A stretch of 64,000 nucleotides of DNA from CALBPI01 sp038529355 (GCA_038529355.1 JBCBDU010000002.1:62001-126000); one strand, 5' to 3'. Numbered from the stretch's first letter, positions 45,251-55,068 are shown. The notes: generated by a model from the letters alone, not told the origin. Numbers and translations: made by a program.

Positions 45251-45733
45251 ATGCACGACGAAATCACCCAGACCATTCGATTAAAGCGACGCTCGAAAGT
45301 CGACACCAATGTCGTTGGCGGCACCGTTTGGAATGAACCTGTGGAAGACACAGAACTCGAGCTGGTCTCAACGAGGATGTTGGAAGTCATGATCGACGAG
45401 GACGAGGCAATGATGCGACGGCAGCTGCAGCGCCTGGAGCATGCCGATGACGGCGTACTCGCTCACAACCCCGCCAACAAGACGCTGGAGATCGTTCCGC
45501 GCGATGACGTACGGACAGCGCTTGCGACCAACGGGGCAACGCCCGCTGCCGCCGACCGGCTAGCAACACAGCCTTCACAGAACGACCCAACATCCGTTGA
45601 GCTGTCGCTGGTGTCGACGGCAATGGTCAAGGTGATGATCGAAAAACCCGAGCTGTCACCGAAAGAGGTCGAGTTCGAGCTTGAGTTGCTCGAAGACGCG
45701 GCTGGTGGCTTCGATCCCTACAACAGCGCCTGA
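45251..45733 (+). CDS. 160-residue acidic protein with an internal duplication
   Basis: I do not recognise a family. The ATG at 45251 is chosen because coherent sequence begins there; the frame is open further upstream over the M20 gene. Two related halves are visible. Residues about 33-73 (DTELELVSTRMLEVMIDEDE ending DDGVLAHNP) and about 114-157 (TSVELSLVSTAMVKVMIEK ending AGGFDPYN) share ELxLVSTxMxxVMI, an acidic Leu-rich helix and a Gly-Asn-Pro-type turn. No signal peptide or membrane segment. A basic N-terminus (IRLKRRSK) precedes. It could be a small binding or adaptor protein. Confidence 0.65.
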   Translation: MHDEITQTIRLKRRSKVDTNVVGGTVWNEPVEDTELELVSTRMLEVMIDEDEAMMRRQLQRLEHADDGVLAHNPANKTLEIVPRDDVRTALATNGATPAAADRLATQPSQNDPTSVELSLVSTAMVKVMIEKPELSPKEVEFELELLEDAAGGFDPYNSA

Positions 45734-45835
45734 CGCTGTCGGGTTGCGCGCCGTTTCGCACCGAATCAAGCGCTGCGCGACCGGCAAAAATCGCTTACTG
45801 TCACCACACGCGACAAGAAGGCGCGAGAACGCTAG

Positions 45836-46363
45836 CTAGTGAATCCACTCATCGACCAGCAGTTCCGCCTGACCAGCTTCCAACTTCACCTCAACCTTGA
45901 CTTCTTCCTGGTCGCCATCGCTGCCGAAAAACTCATAGACAATCACACCATCACCTTGATCGCTCTCAATGATCCTGCGCGTGGTCCATGCCGGCTTTGC
46001 GCTCAGTAGCGCATCAGCAACTGTCTCAGGCACTGTGCCCATTTCAATATCGCGCTGCGTTTCAACGACAGTCCATTGACCGTCGATCATCGTCATGTCG
46101 AGCTCTAGCTCACTGCCATCCGGCAAGGTGCCGCCAACATCGTAGTACTCGTTGCCATCGCGCGTTTCATATTCGACTTCGCTGACTTCAAGCTCGGGTT
46201 GCGCGGCTTTCGCAACCGCCAGCACCTCAGCGGGCACGCCATCGATCGATGTCGATTGCTTACCCGATGCAGCAACGGTATGCCCCGTCTGCGGCGACGG
46301 TTTGCAACCGGAGAGACCAAAAACCAGCACAACAAAGGCCAGCGTCGTTGTTAGCGTTCTCAT
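45836..46363 (-). CDS. PepSY-like lipoprotein
   Basis: Protein of 175 residues. Signal peptide with lipobox LSGC, then a linker and a PepSY/BLIP-like part: VPAEVLAVAKAAQPELEVSEVEYE, DVGGTLPDGSELELDM and a second copy-like VPETVADALLSAKPAWTTRRIIES with a final strand-rich tail VEVKLEAGQAELLVDEW. Two PepSY-like units thus seem present. The ATG at 46363 has GGAGT five bases before it. Related domains bind and inhibit proteases or act as regulators in the periplasm; no target is evident here. Stands alone. Confidence 0.72.
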   Translation of the reverse strand: MRTLTTTLAFVVLVFGLSGCKPSPQTGHTVAASGKQSTSIDGVPAEVLAVAKAAQPELEVSEVEYETRDGNEYYDVGGTLPDGSELELDMTMIDGQWTVVETQRDIEMGTVPETVADALLSAKPAWTTRRIIESDQGDGVIVYEFFGSDGDQEEVKVEVKLEAGQAELLVDEWIH

Positions 46364-46636
46364 CGTAACTCCTACCGTGAATCTCGAGTACAAACCTGCG
46401 AAAAAACCACGCAGGTTCAAAAGCAACAGATCTTGTCGCGCTTTTGTACCAATCAATGCAGTCAATATCCTCCGCGAACCGGCTTTGCTTGTCTAGCAAT
46501 CGCTGCCGCGCTCGCCGCTCGCGACGCTTGCCGATGCATGCGAGAACTGGCTTTTTTGCTATGATCGAAACCGGCAGTCGCTTCATTTTCCGGGAAACTC
46601 ATTCGGGGCAGACGACAGCGAGGCAACAGTTACACA

Positions 46637-47677
46637 ATGACGGTCTCCAAAACTACATCCAGAGATATCGCAGAGCGCGCCGGTGTTTCACAAGCGACCG
46701 TATCGCGAGCTTTGCGCGACAGCCCGTTGGTGCGTCCGGAGCTGCGGGAGCGCATCCGTGAGATTGCGCGGGAGCTGAACTATCGCGTCGACCGCAGTGC
46801 AGCCGGATTGCGTAGCCGGCAAAGCCGCACGCTTGCGCTATTGATCTTCGAGGATCCCACATCGGACGATTCACAAATCAATCCGTTCTTCCTGTTGATG
46901 CTGGGCAAGATTACACGCGCCGCCGCCGCAAAAGGTTATGATTTACTCGTCTCCTTCCAGCAATTGAGCGAAGATTGGCACCTGCGTTATGAGGCAACGA
47001 ACCGCGCCGACGGCATTATCTTGCTGGGCTACGGGGACTACGTAACATACGGTGAGCGCTTGCGGGCGCTCGATGCTGCCGGCGCGCACTACGTCATTTG
47101 GGGGCCCACCATTGATGACCAACCAGGTCACTCGGTCGGTTGCGACAATCACTTCGGCACGCGTATCGTCACCGAGCACCTGATCCGCACCGGGCGCCAA
47201 CGCATTGCGTTCATCGGCGAATCATCCGAGCACTATCCGGAATTCAAGCTGCGGCATGATGGCTACCGCGATGCATTAGCCGCCGCGGATCTCGTCGCCG
47301 ACCCGCAATTGCAATGCGACGCAGAAACGCGTGAAGCATCCGGATTCGCGGCGGCCCAAACACTGCTCGCGAATGGCAAGGCTTTTGATGGCGTAGTCGC
47401 TGCCAGCGATTTGATCGCGATTGGCGCGATCAAAGCGCTTCGTCAGGCAGGTTTGCGTGTACCCGAAGATGTCGGCGTGGTTGGTTTCGATGACATTCCG
47501 GCGGCATCGTATGTAACGCCATCGCTGACCACGGTCCACCAGGACACCGATCTTGCCGGCGCACTGCTGGTTGAGCGCGTTCTGCAACTCATTGATGGCG
47601 AGCAAGTCGCGTCCAACCTGGTGAAACCGTCGCTGGTTGTGCGCGAGTCCTGCGGTGCTAACGCTGCCGACGCATGA
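46637..47677 (+). CDS. LacI-family regulator of the maltodextrin locus
   Basis: Repressor of 346 residues. Helix-turn-helix TSRDIAERAGVSQATVSRAL at about 7-26, then the effector domain with NPFFLLMLGKI, GCDNHFG, AASDLIAIGAI and GVVGFDDIPAASYV. The type resembles MalR/AglR regulators of alpha-glucoside loci in proteobacteria. Its end overlaps that of the convergent GH13 gene by 20 bases. The probable operators are the ATACGTAT-core pairs at 55143-55175 and 60625-60656; none is seen in its own promoter, so it may not be self-regulated. Maltose or a maltodextrin is the likely effector. Confidence 0.87.
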   Translation: MTVSKTTSRDIAERAGVSQATVSRALRDSPLVRPELRERIREIARELNYRVDRSAAGLRSRQSRTLALLIFEDPTSDDSQINPFFLLMLGKITRAAAAKGYDLLVSFQQLSEDWHLRYEATNRADGIILLGYGDYVTYGERLRALDAAGAHYVIWGPTIDDQPGHSVGCDNHFGTRIVTEHLIRTGRQRIAFIGESSEHYPEFKLRHDGYRDALAAADLVADPQLQCDAETREASGFAAAQTLLANGKAFDGVVAASDLIAIGAIKALRQAGLRVPEDVGVVGFDDIPAASYVTPSLTTVHQDTDLAGALLVERVLQLIDGEQVASNLVKPSLVVRESCGANAADA

Positions 47678-49082
47678 CACGAAACGCCCACGGCGCCAAT
47701 GACATCGACGCAGCGTCGTTCACATCGATGCTGTCACCGCTAAACACATCGGCATAATCGCCGGGATACGGCGCGTCTGAAAACGTGATCGTCTGAGCGG
47801 TCGGCGAAAAATTGAACACAGCAAGTAGCGTCGAATCACCTTTGCTGCGTACAAAACTCAGCACTTCACGGGGTGCTGAATTAGTGACCGGAATCATGCG
47901 CGCGCCGTGCACACCATTCCACAACGCAGCCTCGGCGCGTTTGAGCGCAAACAACTGCGCATAGAGATCCCCGATAGGATGCGGTTGCCAGCGGATAGGA
48001 TCGCGCTCAAAGAATTCAAGCCGCTTCGGATTACCCGCTTCTTGCCCGTTGTAGATTAACGGCATGCCTTCGCCAACTACCGACAGCGCAATAGCGGCGG
48101 GCAATGCATCACCGAAAGCTTCGAATTGCGTGCCCTCCCAACTGTTTTTGTCGTGGTTGCTAACGAATGTCATTCGCAGCGCATCGTGGGGCCAGGCGCT
48201 TTCGTTGGCTGAGTAGTAGCCGAACAGTGCGCCGGTGTCTTCCTTGCCTTGCGCTACATCGTGCACTGCGTTGTACCAAGACCAGGCGTAACTGGCATCG
48301 AACGCGCGCGCATGCAAATCACGCGACTCCCATTCGGCCAACATGAACACCGGTTTGATGGCATCAAGCTCGCGACGTACCGATTCCCAGAAATCGATAG
48401 GCACATAGCCGGCAACGTCACAACGAAAGCCGTCGATATCGAATTCGCGCACCCAGTAGGCCATCGCGTCACGCATGTACACGCGCAGCGCCGGCTGATC
48501 AAAGTTCAGATCAATGATGTCGGACCAGTCCCACCACGGTGTCGGCATGAAACTACCGTCCCAGCGCCGCTCGTACCAATCCGGATGCTTTGCCGCTAGC
48601 GAGTTGTCCCAGGCTGTGTGATTCGCGACCCAATCGAAGATCACGTACAGACCCAGGTCGTGCGCCGCCGCAATAAACTGTCTCAGATCTTCTTCGCTGC
48701 CGAACTCGGGATTGACCGAATAGTAGTCTTTGACCGAATACGGGCTGCCGAGCGTACCCTTGCGATTTTGCTCGCCGATTTCATGGATCGGCATCAACCA
48801 GATGATTCTCGCGCCAAGTTTCGCAATGCGCGGCAGCTCCTGGCGCGCCGCGTCGAATGTTCCGGCCTCGGTGAACTGCCGCAGATTCAGCTGGTAAATG
48901 GCAGCATCGCGTGTCCACTCCGGGTGTGTCAACTGCATATACGGCTGAGGCGCCATGTCCTTCAGCGGCACAGCCGCGCTGACGGCATCCGAACTGGCGA
49001 CCGGAGTCAAAGTCTGTGCGCAACCCATCAACAGTGTCGCGAGCAGGGCTGGTAGTGAGAAACATGCGCTCTTTGCAGACAT
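47658..49082 (-). CDS. GH13 alpha-amylase-family lipoprotein
   Basis: Glycoside hydrolase of 474 residues with lipobox LLMGC, so membrane-bound outside the cytoplasm. The retaining GH13 residues are D222 (nucleophile, FRCDVAGYV), E250 (LAEWES) and D311 (SNHDKNSW). The barrel begins DAAIYQLNLRQFTEAGTF and the short C-terminal sheet domain carries LLAVFNFS. It probably cuts short maltodextrins or transfers glucosyl units. Last gene of the operon starting with the TonB receptor at 55068, behind the two halogenase-family genes and 29 bases from the second. Confidence 0.9.
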   Translation of the reverse strand: MSAKSACFSLPALLATLLMGCAQTLTPVASSDAVSAAVPLKDMAPQPYMQLTHPEWTRDAAIYQLNLRQFTEAGTFDAARQELPRIAKLGARIIWLMPIHEIGEQNRKGTLGSPYSVKDYYSVNPEFGSEEDLRQFIAAAHDLGLYVIFDWVANHTAWDNSLAAKHPDWYERRWDGSFMPTPWWDWSDIIDLNFDQPALRVYMRDAMAYWVREFDIDGFRCDVAGYVPIDFWESVRRELDAIKPVFMLAEWESRDLHARAFDASYAWSWYNAVHDVAQGKEDTGALFGYYSANESAWPHDALRMTFVSNHDKNSWEGTQFEAFGDALPAAIALSVVGEGMPLIYNGQEAGNPKRLEFFERDPIRWQPHPIGDLYAQLFALKRAEAALWNGVHGARMIPVTNSAPREVLSFVRSKGDSTLLAVFNFSPTAQTITFSDAPYPGDYADVFSGDSIDVNDAASMSLAPWAFRVMRRQR

Positions 49083-49111
49083 AGGAAACTCTCCACAATC
49101 AAACAGGATAT

Positions 49112-50590
49112 TTATGACAACGCAGTCAGCGCATCGGCGTGAGGTTCAAAATTCATAGCACAACCGCTCATGAACGTTTGCAAGCGCTGGTCTTCGAACA
49201 GATCGCCGCGCCCAGGCTGATTGTCAGCCAAACCGGGAAACGCCCGATAGCCGGCGAGCAGGCAATGCCAGGAAAGCGTGCCGAAATGCGATGTCGCGTA
49301 GTGTTGCTCGACAACGGGGGAGATATCTTCGCGCTGAAACCAGGCATGCAAAACATCCTGCAGCGCTGGCGATACCAGGCTGTCCTCTCTGACACGCCGC
49401 CAGTAATCCGTATCAGTGCGCGTATTTAGTTTGTAGTGCGCAACGATGTAGTCGCGCACGCCGTTGAAGCGTGTGCGCATTTCTTCGTTGAATGCATCCT
49501 GCGATGTCGCTGACCAGTCATCATGCTGAACCGTTTGCATAAACCGCTCGATGGTAACTTGCACCAGCAATAGCGCGGTCGCCTCGAGCGGCTCGAGAAA
49601 ACCTTGTGCCAACCCGAGCGCCAGACAATTGCGGTGCCAGTGTTTGGCAACCTGCCCAACGCGCATGTTCAGATGTTTCGCCGACGCATCATGGACGCCG
49701 GCGACGTCGCGTAACGCTTGCTCGGCTTCGTCCGCCGACACACAGTCGCTGCTGTAGACGTAGCCGAACCCGGTACGGTGCGTTAACGGAATCTGCCAAC
49801 ACCACCCATGTGGCATCGCAAGCGCCACCGTCTCGCAGGCAACCGGCTGCGTGGTTGGGCCGGGCAGCGCGACGGCGGCATCGTTGTGCAAACTGTCCGC
49901 GAAGCTCAGGAATTCCACACCCAGCGTCTTTTGCAGCAGAACACCGGCAAAGCCCGTGCAATCGACAAAGAAGTCTGCCTCGAGCACTTCACCGGATGAG
50001 GTGACCAACGATGCCAGTTCACCGGTCGGATGTTGCACGACGCGTTCGATGGTGGCTTGCACATGCTCCACACCACGCGCAGTGGCGGTCGACGCGAGGA
50101 ATGCGCCAAGCTTACCTGCGTCAAAGTGATAGCCGTACTCGATCTGGAACGGAAAGTGCGCCGGCGCGATCGGTGCCAGCGATTGGCGTGCCAGCTGACC
50201 GTTGAGAAAGAAATCATCGGGCAACGTGTGCACATCCAAGCCCAGACGACGCGTTCGGCAGTTTGTAAAAAACGCACGATGCGCAAACGTATCGGGCTGA
50301 GAAAAAAACGGATGTCGGTAGTTGTCGTTGCCTGTCCACTGGTCGAAACGGATGCCCGTCTTGTAGGTGGCATGGCATGCCGGCATCCAGTCGCGTTCGG
50401 GCACATCGATCAGCTCGAAGAATCGCCGCAGCGTTGGCGTCGAACCTTCGCCAACACCGACCGTGCCAATCTGCGCGGATTCAACCAGTGTGATGACAAC
50501 GTCTTCCGCCCACTGTTTGACGAACAAATTCGCCGCCATCCAGCCAGCGGTGCCGCCGCCAACAATGATGATCCTGCGCGGTGCGCTCAT
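49112..50590 (-). CDS. Flavin-dependent tryptophan-halogenase-family protein (second copy)
   Basis: Protein of 492 residues. GGGTAGW at 11-17 binds FAD, the WxWxIP signature appears as GWCWQIP, the catalytic Lys is K77 (ATYKTGIRF; PrnA K79) and the Glu site is in GFLEPLEATAL. All hallmarks of active flavin-dependent halogenases are kept. It overlaps the other copy by four bases (ATGA), so the two are translationally coupled, and they lie in an operon with a MalA-like receptor and a GH13 enzyme. Similar genes accompany TonB receptors in Xanthomonas and Caulobacter. The substrate, and why it is expressed with maltodextrin genes, are unknown. It needs a flavin reductase, which is not in the window. 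Confidence 0.9.
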   Translation of the reverse strand: MSAPRRIIIVGGGTAGWMAANLFVKQWAEDVVITLVESAQIGTVGVGEGSTPTLRRFFELIDVPERDWMPACHATYKTGIRFDQWTGNDNYRHPFFSQPDTFAHRAFFTNCRTRRLGLDVHTLPDDFFLNGQLARQSLAPIAPAHFPFQIEYGYHFDAGKLGAFLASTATARGVEHVQATIERVVQHPTGELASLVTSSGEVLEADFFVDCTGFAGVLLQKTLGVEFLSFADSLHNDAAVALPGPTTQPVACETVALAMPHGWCWQIPLTHRTGFGYVYSSDCVSADEAEQALRDVAGVHDASAKHLNMRVGQVAKHWHRNCLALGLAQGFLEPLEATALLLVQVTIERFMQTVQHDDWSATSQDAFNEEMRTRFNGVRDYIVAHYKLNTRTDTDYWRRVREDSLVSPALQDVLHAWFQREDISPVVEQHYATSHFGTLSWHCLLAGYRAFPGLADNQPGRGDLFEDQRLQTFMSGCAMNFEPHADALTALS

Positions 50591-52080
50591 GCCGATCTGG
50601 CAAACATTTTCAGAAACTGATCGTGACTTGGCATTTGCGCCAATGGTTCTCTCTTGGTCGCCGCCATTTTGTCCAGTTTGTCGTGCAATTGTTCGTGCGA
50701 CAGTGCTCCGGCGAGCGGATGGAAGTCGCGGGGTTCAACGCCCTGGCCCACCAGCACCTGCAACCACGATGGTTCCAGGAAAATATCGTACTGATCGTGC
50801 ATGAGTCTGCCGTCAGCCCGGAACAGATCGATCTTCTGTTGCAATCGCTCCGGGATATCCATGGCACGCAAGTCGCGCCAAAACTGAGTGTCGCTGCGAT
50901 CGTTGCGGTGATAGTGCAGGATCAGGAAGTCACGAATGTGTTCCCATTCTATTTTCGACTGACGGTTGTATTCATCCATCAGGGCGTCGGTCACGCCATC
51001 GTGCGGGAACAAGTGCAGCAACCGTACCAACGCTGACTGGATCAAATAGATGCTGGTGGACTCCAGCGGCTCAAGAAAGCCGCTCGACAAACCTACCGCC
51101 ACCACATTGCGGTGCCACTGCTTGCGTGTCCTGCCGGTCTTGAACGGAATAATTCTCGGCTCACCGACAGCGGCAGAATCGAGATTGCCAAGCAGCGTCG
51201 CGGCAGCTTCATCGTCGCTGAGAAACCGGTCGCAATAGACTAATCCGTTACCGTTGCGATGCTGCAACGGGATACGCCATTGCCAACCCGCACCATGTGC
51301 GATTGAACGCGTGAAAGGCACGGTCGTTTCGAAACGTTCCGATGGCACAGCCATTGCGCGGTTGCATGGCAACCAGTGACTCCAGTCTTCAAAGCCGGTA
51401 CCCAACGTCTTGCTAATGAGCAAACCGCGGCCACCGGAGCAGTCGATAAACAAATCGCCGCTGATGCGCGCACCGCTTTGCAGAACCAGCTCAGTCACGT
51501 GACCGCTCTCGGCATGCACATTAACCTGTTCGATCAGCCCTTCCGTGCGCACGACTCCTCGTTGTTCGCTGTAACGTCGAAGGTACTGACCGTACAGCGC
51601 CGAATCGAAGTGGTAGGCGTACGGCAGCTCCCATGTCGCATCGCTGACTTTCATCTTCGCGAATTTGTTGTCGATGCAGGCGAGATAGTTGAAGTCGTAG
51701 TCCCACAGATCCGTCTCGTGGCCTGACAATCGCGCGCGCGTCCAGAAGTGGTGGAAGTGGCAAAACGCCTGGCTGCGCCCTGGCGCACCAAACGTGTGAT
51801 AGTACTGCTCGCCCTGCTTGCGCCAGTTCTCGAACCGGATGGCCAGTTTGATCGTCGCGCGCGTTTCGCGGATGAATTCGGCCTCGTCAATACCGAGCAC
51901 CTGATTGATATGCTGAATCGGCGGAATCGTCGCCTCACCAACACCGACGATGCCGATATGTTCGGACTCCACCAACTCAATGCTGACCTGCTCTGCCAGC
52001 ACTTTGCGCAACAACGCAGCGCTCATCCAGCCAGCCGTGCCGCCCCCGACAATGACCACTTTGCGAATCTGTTGTGACAT
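50587..52080 (-). CDS. Flavin-dependent tryptophan-halogenase-family protein (first copy)
   Basis: Protein of 497 residues with GGGTAGW at 12-18, K78 in TIKLAIRF, GWQWRIP and GFLEPLESTS, so both the catalytic Lys and the Glu site are present. It differs clearly from its neighbour in the substrate-side region (HFHHFWTRARLSG here), so the pair is not a recent duplication and may have different substrates or work as a heteromer. Start ATG 52080. An intrinsic terminator at 52106-52142 lies between it and the upstream receptor, so its expression is probably lower than that of the receptor. Confidence 0.9.
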   Translation of the reverse strand: MSQQIRKVVIVGGGTAGWMSAALLRKVLAEQVSIELVESEHIGIVGVGEATIPPIQHINQVLGIDEAEFIRETRATIKLAIRFENWRKQGEQYYHTFGAPGRSQAFCHFHHFWTRARLSGHETDLWDYDFNYLACIDNKFAKMKVSDATWELPYAYHFDSALYGQYLRRYSEQRGVVRTEGLIEQVNVHAESGHVTELVLQSGARISGDLFIDCSGGRGLLISKTLGTGFEDWSHWLPCNRAMAVPSERFETTVPFTRSIAHGAGWQWRIPLQHRNGNGLVYCDRFLSDDEAAATLLGNLDSAAVGEPRIIPFKTGRTRKQWHRNVVAVGLSSGFLEPLESTSIYLIQSALVRLLHLFPHDGVTDALMDEYNRQSKIEWEHIRDFLILHYHRNDRSDTQFWRDLRAMDIPERLQQKIDLFRADGRLMHDQYDIFLEPSWLQVLVGQGVEPRDFHPLAGALSHEQLHDKLDKMAATKREPLAQMPSHDQFLKMFARSA

Positions 52081-52105
52081 ACGCTGTGCCCTGCACCGTT
52101 CAGAT

Positions 52106-52142
52106 AAAAAAAGCCCCGCCTGCCAACCAGCGGACGGGGCTT
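52106..52142 (-). terminator. Intrinsic terminator between receptor and halogenase genes
   Basis: AAGCCCCG (52111-52118) pairs with CGGGGCTT (52135-52142). On the minus strand the hairpin is followed by seven T. It lies 22 bases after the receptor stop and 25 before the first halogenase start, so it should partly end transcription within the operon. Confidence 0.82.
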
Positions 52143-52164
52143 AACACTACCAGCGGGGGGCTGG

Positions 52165-55068
52165 TTACTGGAACCGGTAAATGGCCGTCAGCAGATAGTT
52201 GGAACCAAACGTCTGGAACCGTGTGATCTGGCGCGAATCGCCTGGATTTGTCAGTACAGTGTCCTCATCCGTCAGGTTTTGACCCTGCAATGCCAGGAAC
52301 AAACCGTCGAGTTTGTCGAAACCGCCAAGCCCGAAGTCGTAGCTGATTTGGGCGTCAAGTAACTCTGCGCCCTGATCTTCGACCGGGACTAGCGCAAGAC
52401 TCAGACCGCGGTCTTCCGTCTGGAACTTCGAGCGCTTCGTGCCCGACAGACGTGCAGCAAATCCACCGCGCTCATAAAACAGGGTCGCCTGGTAAATTTC
52501 GTCGGACAAGCCCGGCACTTCTGTTCCATCATCGAGCCCGCCGTCATTGAATGACGCAGAGCCTACGAAACCGAATCCGGTCAAAGACTCGTGCACGGCA
52601 CCAAACGGAATCGTCGCCTGCAGCTCAAACCCGTCGACGTCACCGGTCAGTCCATCTTCGCGGAATGTCACGATGCCCTCGAACAGCTGTGGCGTTACGA
52701 TCGTGCCGCCATCATCCACCTGATGGTACCCGGGAATGAAGAACTCGGTGAAGTCGGCAACTAACAAACCTTCACGATGCCAGTTAACCAGATCCTTGTA
52801 GAAGTAACCGATCGATACGAACCCGTCATCTGCAAAGTACCACTCATAGCTCAAATCGAAGTTGTTCGACTCCAGCGGCTTGAGGGTCGGGTTACCTGCG
52901 CTGCCTTTCCACGCACTGTTGCCAACATCTTCAGTCTCGGCAACATTGTTGACGTTGAACTGGAATGTCACCTGATTATTCGGCCGCAAATCATCAATGC
53001 GCGCGCGACTGATAGTGGTTGACGCCGCAAAACGTAGCAGCTGGTTCTCGGACAATTCGTAGTTCAAGCTCAGGCTTGGCAAAACATCGGTGTAGCTGTC
53101 TCCACCGCTCACTGGCGTCGCGGCAACAAACCCGTCAGGGCCGGTCTGTGTGCCGAATCCTGTCGCGCTTTGATCAGAGTCAACGAGCTGGACACCGAAG
53201 TTACCAAACAAGGCCCGATCAGCGATCTGCGTCTCGAACTCGAGCTTGCCGAACAAAGTCGTCACCTGCTCTTCAACGACGTAGGTGTCACCAAGTCTGC
53301 CAGTCTCGAGCTGTGCCGCATCTGTTGAGGTGTAGAAACCATTGTTAAACATCGCTAGACCATCGTAGGCGGCAACACCGGGAATACCGACAAAGCCAAG
53401 ATCCGCAGTGCCAACCCGGAACTGGTCAGGAATCGGGCCATCGCCAGGCCAGGACGGCGCTGTCAGGAACGCACCGCCGTTGATTTTGGTTTTTTCGCGA
53501 TCTGAATAATTCAATCCAACCTGAACGCCGGTCAGGATACCGAAGTCCAGCGCGCGTTCCGCGTCCAGGCGCAAGGTCAGTAACTGCTCGTCAAAATCAG
53601 GCGAATTCACAAAACCATCCTGCGCCTGTGATGGCCCGATGCCCGGCGCAGCGGCACTTTCCTGCCATTGTGAAACCGGCTGCAACGCACCACCCCAGGA
53701 TTGCGGCCCGGCGAGACGTACCGCATCGAAATCAGCCAGGTTCGTGGCCGCCGCTGTCGGGTGATCAAGATACATTGCACCACTACCCGTCATACGGAAC
53801 GAGCGAATGGTTGGTCCGCCTTGCGTCGCGGTGCCGGCGCGACCAAGACCAGAGTAGCTTTCGATGTTGATGATGCGCTTGCTGACGTCGCTGTAGGCAC
53901 CATCGAATGTCAAACCCCAGTCTTCGGTCAGTGCGTATTCAATATTGATGCCGGCGGTCGTCAACTCGCCTTCTTCGCTTTCAGCGTCGTTGCGAATGAC
54001 GGACAGGAAGCCGCCGTCAATATTCGCAGCGGTGACCAAGCCATCGGTCACTTCCGTCACGGTGTAGTCGCCAGTGCCCCATTCGGCCCCGCCTTCCTCG
54101 ACACCGCGGAAGACTTTATCTTCACTGAAATCGATATATAACGCATCGAGCGTCACACTCAAACGATCATTCGGCTCGAACTGCAACACACCAGTGATCG
54201 TATCGCGCTCGAGAACCGCCGAGCGGACGAACGAGTCATGACCACCCAATACGACTTCGCTGCCATCCAACGTAATGCCCGGCGCCGTCGCGGCATTGTC
54301 GGGGTTGACACTGGCGTAGCCCCAACCGCGGAACTGTTGCTCTTGGCTCGGCGACTCGGTCGACGCGATCGCCAACGCAACACCGATTGTGTCGTCAGCA
54401 AACTTGTCCGAGAAGTTAAAGGCCAGACGATGACCGTTGTCATCAAAGTCAGGGTTACCAGACTCCAGACTGTTCTGCTCGATGACACCATTGAAGGCCA
54501 TCGTGGGATCCGCATCGAGCGGACGCGTCGTTCTCAGATCGACGCCACCTGCAAGACCTTGGAACGGCAATGTCGCATCAGCCGCCTTGTAGATCACAAT
54601 GCCGCTAACGATTTCCGAAGGATACAGATCGTATTCCACACCACGGTTGTCGCCGATGCCTAGCAGCTCGCGACCGTTCAGTGTGGTGCCAACGTAGTCT
54701 TCCTTAAAGCCGCGCACCGAAATCCCGCTGGTGCGACCATTCACTCGCGCACCGGCCAGGCCGGGGATACGCGCAATGGATTCAGCGATACTTGAATCGG
54801 GCAGCTTACCGATGTCCTCAGCCGACAACGCTTCGACGATCGTCGACGATTCGCGCTTGGTGCCGATGGCGTTTACGAGGCTCTGGCGGTATTGACCGTA
54901 GGTGACGATCTCTTCGATCACCTCGCCGGTGTCGTCCTGAGCCAGAGCGGTTACGGGTATCGCAGTCGCGCCTGCTAAAGCCGCCGCGACGGCGACAGCA
55001 ACAGAGCTTCTTTGAAGTGTGGGTAGCGTGCGCGCAGCCGCTGCCCGATGACGGTACTTGGAAACCAT
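52165..55068 (-). CDS. TonB-dependent receptor, MalA-like, probable maltodextrin receptor
   Basis: Outer-membrane receptor of 967 residues of the large Xanthomonas/Caulobacter group. A long leader ends ALAQ. TonB-box region VIEEIVTYGQYRQSL, plug with EDIGKLPDSSIAESIARIPG and VRGFKEDYVGTTLNGRE, barrel ending LLTAIYRFQ. The ATG at 55068 has a GGGGGGA site before it; the upstream TTG lies within that site. The paired ATACGTAT operators lie 75-125 bases upstream. The surrounding amylases and SLC45 carrier support maltodextrin uptake, as described for Caulobacter MalA. First gene of the operon with halogenases and GH13. Confidence 0.9.
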   Translation of the reverse strand: MVSKYRHRAAAARTLPTLQRSSVAVAVAAALAGATAIPVTALAQDDTGEVIEEIVTYGQYRQSLVNAIGTKRESSTIVEALSAEDIGKLPDSSIAESIARIPGLAGARVNGRTSGISVRGFKEDYVGTTLNGRELLGIGDNRGVEYDLYPSEIVSGIVIYKAADATLPFQGLAGGVDLRTTRPLDADPTMAFNGVIEQNSLESGNPDFDDNGHRLAFNFSDKFADDTIGVALAIASTESPSQEQQFRGWGYASVNPDNAATAPGITLDGSEVVLGGHDSFVRSAVLERDTITGVLQFEPNDRLSVTLDALYIDFSEDKVFRGVEEGGAEWGTGDYTVTEVTDGLVTAANIDGGFLSVIRNDAESEEGELTTAGINIEYALTEDWGLTFDGAYSDVSKRIINIESYSGLGRAGTATQGGPTIRSFRMTGSGAMYLDHPTAAATNLADFDAVRLAGPQSWGGALQPVSQWQESAAAPGIGPSQAQDGFVNSPDFDEQLLTLRLDAERALDFGILTGVQVGLNYSDREKTKINGGAFLTAPSWPGDGPIPDQFRVGTADLGFVGIPGVAAYDGLAMFNNGFYTSTDAAQLETGRLGDTYVVEEQVTTLFGKLEFETQIADRALFGNFGVQLVDSDQSATGFGTQTGPDGFVAATPVSGGDSYTDVLPSLSLNYELSENQLLRFAASTTISRARIDDLRPNNQVTFQFNVNNVAETEDVGNSAWKGSAGNPTLKPLESNNFDLSYEWYFADDGFVSIGYFYKDLVNWHREGLLVADFTEFFIPGYHQVDDGGTIVTPQLFEGIVTFREDGLTGDVDGFELQATIPFGAVHESLTGFGFVGSASFNDGGLDDGTEVPGLSDEIYQATLFYERGGFAARLSGTKRSKFQTEDRGLSLALVPVEDQGAELLDAQISYDFGLGGFDKLDGLFLALQGQNLTDEDTVLTNPGDSRQITRFQTFGSNYLLTAIYRFQ

